A DNA stretch of 64,000 nucleotides from Paraspadella gotoi (lineage: Eukaryota > Chaetognatha), in the NCBI GenBank assembly GCA_051294375.1, contig CM119266.1, positions 4,951,770 through 5,015,769 on the forward strand, written 5' to 3'. The position numbers were made by a program, and so were the translations under genes. The notes under the pieces were generated by a model that searched no databases, was not told the origin of the DNA, and worked only from the letters and a program-made list of their open reading frames with translations. Positions 14,301 through 28,710 of the stretch are shown piece by piece. Every line of letters starts with the position of its first letter. Position 1 is the first letter of the stretch.

Positions 14301-17300
14301 TTAAATTTTATAATCAATTTAAGTTGCATGGATTTTTTGATATTTTTATCAAGATTGGAATCACCTTAGTCGCTAAACGACTGTGTAATTCGATTACAAA
14401 CTCAACTCGTTGAAGGATTAATTATTAATTAAGACCTAATCTAAGTCTCATTTATCGATCTCTGGTCCCCGGGATTAATCATTAATTCTCTAATTTTTTT
14501 CGATCTTTTGATTTTCTCGATCGAGAATAAAAAAAACAAAAAAAAAACGACTTTTTTGTCTCTGGTTAATTTCACGGGGAAGGAATCTTTCTTTAAAAAA
14601 ATGGGGAACAAAGCGACCACTTTTTAGGAACGAAGTTTTCTTTTTTCCCTCCGCCTATTTTGAGTTATCGTTAACCCCCCCCCCTCCCTCATTCCAAACC
14701 TCCTCTCTCTCTTTTCCCCCCAACATTTTTGTCCCTCATTTTTTTTTAATAGTCAAAATATTTTTGGAAAAAAAAGTTGACGGGGTAGTGGAAAAAAATT
14801 ATTTTACGAGTTAGGTTTGAGTTTTCTTTGTTTATTGTTAAACTAAAGTTTTTAATTCGCTCGTTCGTTAAGTGCTTTTCATATAGTTTTTTGTTGTTTG
14901 GTTCCTTATTTTGTTGTCGGTTAGTTCTGTCGGTGATTTTAATTGGTTCTTACCTCCGAGTTTTTACGTTTCGCTCCCTTAAAAACCATTTTTATTCGAG
15001 ACCAAAAAAAGGAACAAAACAATAAATTTATAAAGAGAAATTTTGTCTCCCGTTGATTTTTAAAGTTGAAAGAAAAAACTCGTTTTTCGAAGGCAGAAAA
15101 TGAGAACCAGTCTTTTTCAAGGACCCGATTTTTGCCCGTTATCATTAATCGATGCAGGAATAGATAAACTGTAGGATACTTTTAATAGTACTAGTATCAA
15201 ATTAGCTTTGATGCTTGATGTTTATACAAATAGATCAGTAGTAAACTCTACAGATTGATAATTTTTTTCCTTTTGATGAATATATAATTTTCTAAAGGAA
15301 CTAATAATGAAAAACGTCAAAAAATAAATAAATGATATGAAGTGTTTGTTTGTTTGTTTATACGTTGGAGTGTTTGTGTATAATGTACCATTGTACATTG
15401 TTCTTTCTAAAATTTACCCTTATTAATCTGCCATAGCAGTAGACAGTATAGCATTTCATTCACAGGCTGACAGTATGAATTTAAGGTCTCCTTTGACATA
15501 ATGATACAAAACACTAGTATTTAGGGAGGAAAACAATTTATTTGTTTTGTTACATTGCAATTTCCAGATGAGTCTGATCATGGGCATCATCACCATCTGC
15601 GTTCGGATGGACGTGCTCTCCGTTTTCTACGGTTGCATCATCATGGTGATGCTCTTGCTGCAGCGAAGACAAGTTGCTGTAATTTGGCCTTTCTTTCTAG
15701 TCATTCTCGCAGTCCTCATTCCTATACAAGTAAGTCGCTTATAATTTTGAAAAATCAATTGTGAGAGCGAAATAAAAATAAATAATGAATATTTATTTAT
15801 CTTCTGGGTTGTGATTGACGATTTTTTTTCCAGACTTCATTTCTTTAATCTCATTTGTATATTGCAGTGTTTCTGAGGAAAGTAATATTTAGATTTTCTA
15901 CAAAATGTTTTGAAGGACTTTCATTAGAACTGGTTTTAATAAAGGACTATAGATTGAAATCGCAATTTTGGCGAGTGTCTTCAAAATGTCAGTGATTATT
16001 CTAAACGGATACGTTGTGAGATATAAGATTTTGAATTATTTAAAAATCTAAATCGTGAGATAGAAAATTGGTTGTTCCCCACCTCATTCATTTGATGTAT
16101 TGCAAGTCCATGGGTGTTGAATAAGTCTTTTGATGAAGTAGGATTGTGGGAGCGGGATTACCGTTCTCAAATTCCTATGAATATTATTTTAATTCCCTTA
16201 TCACCTTAACAGCAATTAAGAATTTTGTTAGTAATATAGTCCTGTAATCAAGTTCATTCTATACTTTTTAGAAAAAAAATTTCTATTTTTATATAATATA
16301 ATCGACGGCGCCTCACCTTACCTCCCCTTTCCCAGTACCTCACCTGCCTGGGCCTGCCCGCCTGCCTCTGCTTGCCCTACCCGTGGGCGATGAACCGCAG
16401 CACCGACATGGACGACACGCTGCGTGATTGGCTTTTCTTTCCCAAATACGACGAAGAGATTTCTTTCCCTCAATCTCCTGACCCGAATAAACTCGTCGCT
16501 GACTTTTTCTTGTTTCTATTCGTCTGCCTTCAGTGGAAAGGTAAGGCCAAGTGGGTGAGGTTTTAAAAGGTTCATCCCGTCAATGGACTTTGGTTCCTTC
16601 AGTTGTGACTACGGGGGAGGTATGAGCTTGAGCTCATGACCAATGTTTGATCAGAGGAACGGTCAATTATTGTTCTCAATCTGTGCATTGTCTAGCTCAG
16701 GTGAAAACCTGCGAAGGAAATAATAATTGGTCTTAAGAAAATGGGGAAATATGGTATAGATGGAAACTGTCCTAAGGAGATGATGGAACTGACCTTTACA
16801 GATGAGAGATGGCATCGGATAATGATAAATTGTTTAATGAATTTAAAATGATTATAAATTAATAAAGTTTTATAGATTTACAAGCCACTTCTTTTTAATT
16901 TCGAAATTTATAAATTCTAAAATATGAAAAGAATTTCGGCGAAAGCCCGCCAATCGTGAGTACGACAATGTCTGGAAAAAACCGAAAAGTTCGGCGAAAA
17001 CGAAGACGACTTGTAAGTGAGCACAGTGATTAGTTCACTGTGAAATCAATGTTAAAAGATTTTTTAAAGTGTGATTATTATTATTATTATTATTATTTTA
17101 AAACGTATTTACAAAATGACCTATAATGACTCTTCATGAGAATTAAACGCGGTGATGGATTACAATTTCGTTGTCTTTGTCAATGAATGTTGATTATCAT
17201 TATCATTATCATAATTGTCATCACTTTCTTGTCATCAGTTTTCGGGATGGAGAAACTCGGGACTAATCCAGGCGGAGGATCCAATTACCCAACAAAGTGG

Positions 17301-17784
17301 TGAGTCAATTTGCGATCAATGACAAACTGAATGAATATTGACTAAGGAGGCGTAAAATTTGATGACAAAAATGTTAATGCGACTGACGATTTAATGTTAA
17401 ACTTAAATACTATAGTTTTTCTTATGCAAATTATTAAAGTAAAGTAATAAGTACGATAAACATAGAAAATAATTTCAAACAATATAAACAATTGCTGTAG
17501 ACATTTGTCGAAAAGGTGAGTATTACTCCTGACGCCACGCCCACTTTTTCCCGCAGCCGTCACCGCGTTCGTCACCGCACTCGCGTCCCGCCGACGGACG
17601 TCAGCGTCTCTGAAGAACGACGCCAGGAGGTGAGGGGGTTGTTGTTGCTGTAGTGGTTGCTGTAGTAGTTACTGTAGTAGTTTGCTGTAGTAGTTGATTT
17701 TTTTGTTGTTTTGGTTATTTCAACGGTAGTGATTCTTTCACAATTTATAAGATTTAAACCTGAACTGATGTCGATTTTCAGGCT

Positions 17785-17876
<92 letters not shown>

Positions 17877-17954
17877 TTCTGATGTAAATTATTCCAAAAT
17901 TTCCAAAATCTAAACTAGAGATGAAAAACATAAATCGGAAATATTCTCTTCTCA

Positions 17955-18010
<56 letters not shown>

Positions 18011-19674
18011 TTTCTTTCCTTCCCAAACTCGTGGGTTTCCGTCGGAACCCATTAACCGCTACAGCGCTACACCCGCTACACCGCCTTTCGCGAAAACCGA
18101 CCCGTTATTCGCGAATTTAGTTGGGATTTAATCACCCTATAAATTCCTTTAACGAGACTCGAACTCACACGACGGCCAAAACCTAGGGAATTTCTCCCAG
18201 TTTTCTCTCTCTGTCTCTCTCTCTGTCTCGCTATCTCTTTGTCTCCTAGCACCAAGGTGCTGCCAAGGCGGAGGCCATGATAAAATTATTATCTCTCAAC
18301 TTGTTTTCATTCCCCCGCTCTCTGTTAGACTCCTGTTGTTTTACAAGTTATTTTAACAATGAAATTTAATATTAATAGTGTATGTATACACAACGGCGTT
18401 ATTTTTAATCCTTTTCCTTTTCCCCTCGTCCTTTCCTTTCCCCCTCGTCTTTTCCTTTCCTTGCTCCTTTCTTTCTTATTCCTACCTCCCCCCAACCGTT
18501 TTCCTATTTCCCTTTCCCCATTCCCCCGCTCCCATTTCCTCCTTCTCTCTACGCCGCTCCTCCTCCAGGATCGAGAGGACGGGCGACTTCTTCAACATTC
18601 CTCGTCAACTCAGGACATCCCCAGCGCTATGCGACCTTCGCCTTCCAACGTGGTGACAATAGAAAATAGAAAAAAAATTTATAAGATTTTAAAAAAAAAT
18701 TCAAAAGTTGAATAAATAATAACTAATTTAATATTACTATATTTTAAATATTTTTTTATTATTTTCTTATATCAATTTTTTCAAGGAAGACAATTGGTGG
18801 TCACAACTTTTAAAAATATTGCTAAAAAAAGTTTTTATTTATCACTGAAATATTTATTTCAAACTTTCACTCAACCCTCATTATGAGGGGATTTCCAGAC
18901 AAAAGCCAGGATTATTTATCAATTATTCAATTAAAATAAATTAAATTTTCCAGTCACAGACGGAGGAATCGAACATTCACAGAGATTTTATCACGAATCC
19001 GACTTCGTATCTCGACATCGTTCTCATGATCGCTTTTTGGTAAGTAAATCTTCGGGTAAGTCTATTATCATTTTAAGTGTCGCGCTCTTCGGTTGTACGT
19101 AGCCATCGTTAAAAATTAAATCTTATATATTTCCAATTTAATCTATTTTACCCAATGGACACGGTTATCAAAATTGTATAGAGCGCCAAGTACTCTAGGA
19201 TTTATTAAATTACTACCCTTGTCCCTTCCCGCCCCCCCATTTCCTCCAGGTACGGGTTCTGGGCGATCCTTGCTATCGTCTACATGACCGGAGTCTCACG
19301 TACATCAATCTTCTGTCTCGGTTATCTCCTACTTTGTTTCTTCTTTCTCTGGTACGGACAAGAGTTTCTGCTCAAACCGCACAACACCATGGTGAAAATG
19401 TAAGTACAATTTTCGATTTTTTAAAATTTTTTTATTAAATTAGAACCAAAAGGATGTTATGTATATGTACAAATAACGAATGTATTTTCTTTTGTGAAAC
19501 GGAAATTGTAAAAAAAAATAGTAATAAAGACACATGGCGATAAGCTACTGTAGCGCGAAATGTAAACGGCTGCGAATTTTCTTCAAAACTTTTTTATGAA
19601 CATAAATTATCGTTTTGTGCGTTTTGTTTATCAACAAATAATACTACACATTAGAAATCACGTATCGGAACGAA

Positions 19675-19721
<47 letters not shown>

Positions 19722-22700
19722 TGAATGAGTCTTTGCAAGTTGTGAGTCTTTGACGGAATTTGAGTTTCAAACGAAGTTGGCTTGGCAGACGAACTTCCTT
19801 GTGGATTGACAATCGTAACTCGTCCAAATTCGGTCGTAGTTGTAGTAGAGGAGACAGCGGTAAGGCCGCTTTTCCTTGGGGGGGGAGGGGGTAGGTTAGG
19901 GTAAGGGGCGGAGAATTAGAAATTGGTTTCTCTATAAATATGATCTTATAATTATTTTCGCTTTTAACTCTTCAAAATTAAATATAAATAGGTATTTTTT
20001 TTATCTTTTTTCGACTTTCGTACCATTTTATGTTAACTAACTTGAGCTCAAATTGATTCTAATAAAATTTAAATAGATTAAAAACAATTTTTAAACTAAC
20101 CTTATGCTGCTCTCCCCAGTTTTGATAATCGAAGTTTTCCCGCGAATGCTGCCACGCCCACCGTCCCAACTCGGTCTGACCCACGGGATCGATCCGCTGA
20201 CCTCCGAGCCACCAGGACTCCGTGCTCATCCAGTGGCGCATTTCCGATATGAGAAACGCGTTCTCTTCGTGGGTCTTGGGTTCAGCTAGGAATCCGCCTT
20301 CGTTTTGACAATAATTCTGTTCGGGTTAACGAGAGAACGTTGTTGAGAATTTAAATGGACGGACTGACGGACAGACGGAATATTATTACGAATGAAATTG
20401 GTTCAAACAATATAAAATCTATTCATTTAATAAATAAGCTATCTTGCCCTGGACTTTAGACAGGCCTCCATCACATAGCAGGACTCTGCAAGCCTTCAAT
20501 CAAAACTATCTCACAGACTCACATAATTGAGATTATGCACAGTGTGGCTAGTACACAAGACACAGCTGATAATTTTTATCATTTTTCGAGGCAAACAACT
20601 GGAAAGCTTAACGCGACTGGATTTTAACTTATTTGTTTCAACTTTTAATGTCGTTAAATTCAATTAATACTTGGCTCTAAAACCATATTTATTGAATAAT
20701 GAGAGAATAAAAATCACGGGTCAACTCGCCACGATTTCGTCCGGCTGCTCGGTCGCCCGGTCGCCCGGCGACCGAGAAAAAAAAAACTCCCCTCTTTCAT
20801 CAATTAATTTCCGGGACGATAGAAAACGAACCTGGGCTTCGTTCCAATCTTTGGCGATCCCGGGGAATAAGTAACACGTTTTAAGTCCGATGTGAGCGAC
20901 ATAACTGATTTTGGAGAAAAAGAAAAATAAGGGTGAGGGTTTCAATAAAACTGGGAACCATGTATACTCTCTCTCTGTCCCTCTCTTAATTATTATGAGA
21001 AGAACTAGTATGTAAAATATCGCCTAAAGCAGTTGGACAAAAAATATTTCAATTTTCACAAAAGTCTTAACCCTATTATCAATTGTAAATGAAGTTTTCA
21101 CACACACCTGTAGTTGGGACACCTCAGTCTCTCCACGTCGACGACCTCTTCCAACGCTCGGAGAGACTCCGTCGACGCCTTCGTGGAATTCTCCAAGTTT
21201 TCGCTGAATCGAGTCAAGATTCGCCTGAATTCATGAATGTGGTTAATGAATATAAGAATTTGGATTCTGAAAATCGTTACAAAACCATAATTAGTAGCTT
21301 CCGAACGTTGGAATAGCAATGTAAACTATCAACGTGCTCGCTACATTGAAGTTAGAATTTCGTTTGCTGTACCTCTCTCTCTCTCTCACCCCTACATACT
21401 GTTCACATGAGCTTTGATCATCTTCTCAATACTTCACCTTACCCTAACTTACTCTAATCGGTCGAAGCGTCTCGTCTTTGCTCCATCGCTGTTAACATGA
21501 GCTGCGATCATCTTTTCATTACTTTTAGCTTACCCTCACTTGTTCTAATCGGTCAAGGCATCTGGTTTTAGCTCCATCGCTGTTAACATGAGCTGTGATC
21601 ATCCTCTCAATACTTTTACCTTACCCTAACTTACTCTAATCGGTCGAGGCGTCTTGTCTTTGCTCCATCGCTGTTAACATGAGCTGCGATCATCTTTTCA
21701 ATTTCTTTCATTTTCTCCGCGAGGATGAAGTCCGCGGGATTCGAGCTGAAGAGCTCTTTGGCGTGATCGATGCGGAGAGACGGTGGAGCCTTCAGTTCTG
21801 GGCAAAAATATGAATTCATTATTTAATCATGACAAATGGATTTCGACGACTCAAGACCCCAACTTGATCATTAGTCTCAGCGACTGTCTGTCATAATCGA
21901 AAATCATAGAATCATTTGTTCAGTTTTCATCGGTAGTTTGCCTTATCTTTTTCTGCTGTAGACAGGTTTTTATTACTGTATTAATTAGACTACGGGTTAC
22001 AATCTTGAAAGATCGTCATTACCGGTTAATTAACTATTTATAACTAATATCTCGCCCACCGGTAAAGATAATCTATTCCTTAATCTCCCCAACATTTTCA
22101 AATCCCGACTCCTCTCAACCCCCCCCCCTCGCCTCCCCCCTCGCCACCCCCTCGCCACCCCCTTCGCCTCCCCCTTCGTCTCTTTCGTCGGGGAAATAAA
22201 AGCTAAGCGATTAATTAATGTTTACGAGAAAACGAGCATAAGAGTCGTTAGCTAAAGTCGGAAGCAAAGGAAAAAAATGCGGTGATTTTAGGCTATAAAA
22301 ACCTGAGAACTAGACCTGCGTTACCCCTTAATAACAACGTAACTTTCCGGTTTTAGAAATATTTTTTGGTTTGTCTCAGCCTTTCCTTTTATCATTATCG
22401 ACTGATTTCGGTAATTGTAATTATAAATGATGGGGAAATATCGGATATAATATACTCAAGTCTACTGCCCTTATTTTTTTTTACTTTAGATTATTATAGA
22501 TTATATAGATTATTATAGAATATTCATAATTTTCCAAAATGTTTCCATCTCTGGTTGAGAGTTAACGTTTCGGCTTAATGATTAGTTTAAGCGATAAGCG
22601 ATTAGGTTATGATTAGGAAAATGATTATAATTAGAATTAGGATTTTAGTTGGGGCGCTTCTAACCCCTAGTGACTCATTTATAACATAAACTAAAAGGGT

Positions 22701-24402
22701 CTTGATTCAAGAAAAAAGCTTCGAAAGCGTTTACACGCTGTGCTTAGCTAACTTCACGTAAGGTTTCTTTGACCTGCGCCTACATCTTTTAAAAAATCAG
22801 GGCATTTTGGGATTTCCCAAGGACGAAAGGAAATTTCTTCTGCCCTTCCCCGACCCTACAATCGACTTCTTAACCTCCCCCTTCAAGACCCCCCCACTTT
22901 ACCCCCCTTTCAACACCCCAAACCCCACGAACCCATCGTTTTCCCCTCTTCCTCCTCTTCTTCCTCTTCGCTCTTCTCTCTCTCCACGATTTTTTCCTTG
23001 GATGACGTCACCAGAATCGAAATGAGAATCAAAGTCATGACGACGAGAAGAAAAACCAGGAGGAGGATCAGCAGCCAATGAAGAGTCTTCCCGCTGCATT
23101 GGCGACGTTTTCCGCCGACAGAGAGGCATTCTGAGTAAAGTTAAGGGGGGGGGTTGAAAGGAAAGCTTTGTAAGGATTTTGTGTATTGGTTTTTAAAGTT
23201 ACCTCAGCTTATTTAAAAGAGAGAGAGAGAAAAAAAATAAATATACTAGTATGAAATAATGAGTTGAACATCTTGTACAAAGTCAAAAGCTTTCAAAAAT
23301 TATGAACTGAATACTTAAGATCTTAAGGATTACAAAATTAAGAAACACATAAATATTTATGAAGACGAATTTTAAATTATAGAAGCAAATTGAAATAGAA
23401 GTTTTTTAATTATTAAAAAAATTTAAACTAGCTAAAGGAAAAGAATTATTATTATTATAAAAATATTATATAAAATTTGACAGTTTATCAATATTCAATC
23501 ATGTTAATTATAATTTTTAAATATGATTATCTTTATCCAACCCCACCCTTCCCTTAAAATTACCCTTTTTCTCGACGAAGACTTCGACATCCTCGTCGCT
23601 GGATTTGCTGCCGCCCGACGCGGCGGCGCAGCTCCGCCGAGGCTCGACCAGCGGCGCCGCGTCGGCCAAACCGTTTCCGGTCTTTCCGGCGCCGTTGTTG
23701 TTATTGTTGTGGTGATGGTGGTGGCTCCCGGCGCCGACGTAGTGATTGGCCATGTTGTTGTTGTTGTTATTGTTATTCTTGTTGGATGCAAATCCACCGT
23801 CGTAGTCGTCGTCGTCGTCGTCGTCGTTTCCCTTCCGGAAGAAATCTTCCAGTTTGTTTATCTCTTCTCTTCGTAATTTGAATCTTTGGTCGTCGTCGTC
23901 GTCGTCGTCGTCGTCGTCTTTGTTTTGGCGAATGTTTACGTTTTTGTCGCAGTTAATTTGGCTGCCGTTTTCGATTTGCTGCTTGGGTTGGAGTTGCTGT
24001 TGATGTTGCTGCTGGGGTTGGAGTTGCTGTTGCGGTTGCTGCTGGGGTTGGAGTTGCTGTTGATGTTGCTGTTGAGATTGATCGTCTCGCAGATTGTCGT
24101 TTTGTTCTGGGAAATTCTGCTGATCCTGTTTAGGTTGCTTTTCTTGAAAATGCTGCAGTTTTAGGAAATGCTGCGGTTCTTCGAATTGATGTTGCTGCGA
24201 AGGGTGCTGTTGACGGAGTGGCGCGTCGACGCTTTTTAGTTGTGGCGGCGTCTCTGTTGTGAGAGGGAGAGGGAGAGAGATGCGCGTTTAGAGAATCGAA
24301 AATGAATTTTTTTTTTCAATATTGGACAAAAAGACTGAAGAAAAAAAAAGGGAAAAAAGTAGAGGAAATTAATTTCCGAAGAAAAAACAAGAGAAATTAA
24401 TT

Positions 24403-24443
<41 letters not shown>

Positions 24444-24822
24444 GTGATATTGAAAAAGGGACAACATAAAAGCGAAAATAAATCGGGAGATTTTTTTCTC
24501 TTTCCTCTTTAATTTTTTTCTTCTCCGCTTTTTTTTCGTTTTCTTTTCTATTTTTAATTTTCTCTCCGCGAGATGTCGTGGCTAAGAATCTCCCGACTTG
24601 AGGAATGAAACGCGATGTGGACTAACCTCCGCTTTTATGGAAACTCCACTTTTTGATCATCGGACGACGAACCAAGTTATGATCCAGATTTTTATGGCCG
24701 AGAATTATTTTTTTCTTTTCAAAAGACGCGGCGGATTAGGGATGAAGTCGAAGCGACGGATTAGGGATGAAGTCGACGCGGGGTTTCTGGCTAAAAAAAG
24801 GGGAGGAAGAGCGGTGAATGGG

Positions 24823-24866
<44 letters not shown>

Positions 24867-27317
24867 TCTATCGGCGTTAACGTCGAGAAAAGACCGAATC
24901 ACAGATTAATTATTCAACTCGGAAATTTTCTCTCTCCTAAGCCGAATGACCAATTAGATTTGTATTCAACTTTTTTATGCGAAATTCTTTGATTAATGAT
25001 CATTTCCGTCTGCAGTTACTTTTTAGTTTTTACAGTTAAAATTTTTTCTCTTCGATTTGTAACCGTAAAAATATAAAAATAATTTAAATTCTTTAAAAAT
25101 TAGGTAATAGGTTATCAAATAAATTTTTTGCTTTGATTTTAATGCATTTGAATTTACGCTGATTTTCATTTCTTTTATTCACTTATGTGCTAATGTCCGT
25201 CGTTTTGTACTGACCCAAATTAAAAAAACCCACCCAACATTGTCGTCGACGTCATCCCTAACTTTTTCGGGGTCTCCGATCTCTCGTTATTTTCACCGAT
25301 TTTTTCTGAGGTGAAAATTCGAGTCTCAAAAAATTCTCTTTTTTTTTTGCTCCCGAAAAATTTTTCCTTTTGTTTCCTTTTTTCTTTAGATTTTCGCTTT
25401 TCTCTTCTGTCAAAAGAGAGAGAGAGAGAGGAGAGAGAGGAGAGAGAGAGAGAGAGAGGGAAAGAGAGCGGGTCCAGATGTGGGAACGAACCCTGGGGGG
25501 AAAGAAAGAGAGAGACAGAGTGAAAGAGAAGAAGAGGAAGGAAGGAAGGAGAAAGTGAAAAGTGGATGGATGCCACAACGGAAGCCGTGAATAGGCGAAA
25601 AATAAAGGAAAAGAGAAGAAAAGAAAAGAAAAAAGGGAATTTAAAGGATTTGCCCAAATAAGGAAAGGTGGAGCATAAACTTTGAAAGAGAGATAAAGAC
25701 GCTGAGCTTGTTGCGACCTCGGTGCGGCGTGCGGTGCTGAGATGAAGAGCTTTGGCGCCGTGCTGTGAAGGTCGGGGGTTGTAATGTGAAGGGCTGTGTT
25801 GTTAAGTGCGGCGCGGTAAAGTTAGGTACGGTTTTGTGAAGGTCGGGGAAGTTTTGTGAAATGCGGGACAAAGTAAGGATCCGAGATGTTTCGTGCGGCG
25901 CCGTGTTTAAAATTATTTCTGCCGGCTACATCTTGCCGTCCTGTGTTGTGCAGTTGCAACATGGGACTTTCTATTAAAAGTTGAATTCGAAATTCGAAAT
26001 TAACATCCCTAATCAAGAAAAAAAATTAACTTGACGATCAAAAAAGGTAAAATAGAATGTTTTTTTATGTTTTGTGCCGGCAAAGACTCATTTTCATGTT
26101 TCTTTTTTCTAATCAAACCCAAAATGAATCGCTCCATCCTTTAATGTGAATTCTTTTTTTTTTCTCTTTCCAAAGTTTCCAGGCATCCCTTTGTTTTCTC
26201 CTTGCATGCTTCACCCTCTCTCTTTGAATAGGTTTCCCAAATCTTCTTTACGAGCCCAAGGATGAGTATAATACCTCCCAGACTTTTCAACCTGATTTTC
26301 TGCCTGGCTCTCCTACGTTTTCTAATTCTCTCGACTCGCGACTCTGTTCCCTCGCTTTTCTTTCTATATTCACTCTCACCGCCGCCTCTTTTTTTCTCCT
26401 TCCCCTTCATCCTTTTATCCTATTTCCCTCACACTTTCATTCACCTCTCTCTTTTTCTCTTCTCCTTTCTCCTCTCTAACTCTCTCTCTCTCTCTCTCTC
26501 TTCCCTCTCCTTCTCCTCTCTCTCTCTCTTCTCTCTCTCTCTTCTCTTTACTCCCATGTACTCCCATCTTCCTCCACAGACTCTTTCTCTCTACTTTTCT
26601 CCCTCATGACTCTCCCTACTCGTCTTCTGCATCCTGCCCCAACCCTCCTCTTCCCTCTCCACACCCCCCTCTCTCCATGCCAGTAGGCTTTCCCCTCCCG
26701 ACCCCCACTCCCTCGCTCGCTTCTTTCCTTCCCCTCTTCTCTTTCCCTCCCTCCTTCTCCCTCCGCTTCCCTCCCCCCCTCTCCCCCATTCCCTTCTCCT
26801 TCCCCCTCTTCACTTCTCTCCCTTCCTCCTCTCCCGCTTCACCCCGTCCTCTCTCCACCCCTCTTCCCCCTCCCAATTTTCTTTTCTTCTCAGCTCCCTC
26901 CGTCTCATTTTTGTTCCCGCGCTAGCATCGAATTCAAAACTAGCCTCGCCATCTCCCGCAGATTTTTTTTCCACCAACATGACCCACCTCATTTCAGAAA
27001 ACCGAGCATCAACGCAAGCGCGAAGTCATCAAATATCATTTCGTCAACTCGAGAAAGTACGAATAGTACGCGACTATAAGTTTTTGATTATTATTCCTAC
27101 TTTTCTGAAAATAAGGAATAATATGCAAATTATATTTAAAACGAGGCTTGTAAATAACAAATGATCAATCCTACGGTCAACTTCATCCCCCTTACTTCCT
27201 CTCGAAACCTCAAAAGAGTTAATTGCCAAAAAATCAATTTTCTTTTCTTCGTTTTTTTTTCTTCCTAAATTTGTAGAAAATAAAAATTCGCACAATTTTT
27301 TCTCCTTGATCTTTTCA

Positions 27318-27353
<36 letters not shown>

Positions 27354-27621
27354 CATTATGCAAATGGGGACGACGTTGTTAATTCTCTTCTCTCTTTTCC
27401 TTCTGCGTCTTGGACCGAACATGTGAAAACGGACGTCGGCATCGCCCGTTCCAAATCCGCCCGGCAGCCGCCCGTGCAGCAGTCGCGCGCGCCCGCTTTA
27501 CCGACGGAGCCGCCTGCCCGCCCGACGCCCCGCCAGCGGCCGCCCCCCTCGGCGAGAAGGTCGCCTCTGGTCCTCTTTAATTTAGAATTTCTTTCTATCA
27601 AGTCTTTGGCTGGAAGGGAGC

Positions 27622-27652
<31 letters not shown>

Positions 27653-27726
27653 GGAGAGACAAATTAAAGTATAACAAGCCACAACAACCAAAACAAGTAC
27701 GACGCAGAGAGCCGATAACAGACGAG

Positions 27727-27759
<33 letters not shown>

Positions 27760-28057
27760 CAAGCACATATTAAGACAAGACAGGTGGGAGAGGTGCGTAT
27801 GCGAAGTACAGCAGATACGTAAGAAGAGAAAGACAGGAGAACGAGTCGGTAGGGACGAAAAAAAGAGGAAGGAATCGCGTCGCATGAGAAATGCGAGAAC
27901 GCGACAAAAAATTCGATGCCCGGATATCAGAAAAAAATGTTGGAGAAAAAAGAAATTTCATTTTTTTCTTTTTCTTTTCTTTATTTGTGAATAGATTTGG
28001 CTTACATATTCATGGGCTGAAAACAAAGTTTGTATTAATTCGATTTTTGTGTCCCCT

Positions 28058-28099
<42 letters not shown>

Positions 28100-28656
28100 A
28101 CTGTGAGAATCACGGATGAAAAATGATTTCATTTTTTCGAAGTGACAACTTCATTCTCTTTTGGAAGCGGTTTTTGTGAAAATGGCAAAAAAACTGANNN
28201 NNNNNNNNNNNNNNNNNNNNNNNNNNNNNNNNNNNNNNNNNNNNNNNNNNNNNNNNNNNNNNNNNNNNNNNNNNNNNNNNNNNNNNNNNNNNNNNNNNNN
28301 NNNNNNNNNNNNNNNNNNNNNNNNNNNNNNNNNNNNNNNNNNNNNNNNNNNNNNNNNNNNNNNNNNNNNNNNNNNNNNNNNNNNNNNNNNNNNNNNNNNN
28401 NNNNNNNNNNNNNNNNNNNNNNNNNNNNNNNNNNNNNNNNNNNNNNNNNNNNNNNNNNNNNNNNNNNNNNNNNNNNNNNNNNNNNNCCATTGTTTTTTTG
28501 ACTTATTCAGTTCTTGAATTACAGTTTAGATTCGGTGGTTAAGAGACGAAAGAGAAATCTCTCTCTCTCTCGCTTTTTTTAGTTGGGAGGGGGTTTATCT
28601 CTTTCCCATATGTTGCTTTTCAAAACAATTCGTTTTTTTCATGTATTTTTTTTCAA

Positions 28657-28710
<54 letters not shown>

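Noticed and set aside
1251-15567. PPIP5K as a mis-assembled insertion because a PIEZO exon seemed missing
   Set aside because: The missing exon was found at 1665-1796 with matching phases and the FFYKFGLE motif, so PIEZO is continuous around PPIP5K.
18120-18190. A TTCGAGTC B-box-like element on the minus strand suggesting a tRNA
   Set aside because: No A box, anticodon arm or acceptor pairing could be found.
24826-24862. Reading frames of alternating Arg-Glu or Ser-Leu residues, here and at many other places
   Set aside because: They are translations of (GA)n or (CT)n microsatellites, with no splice sites or conserved sequence.
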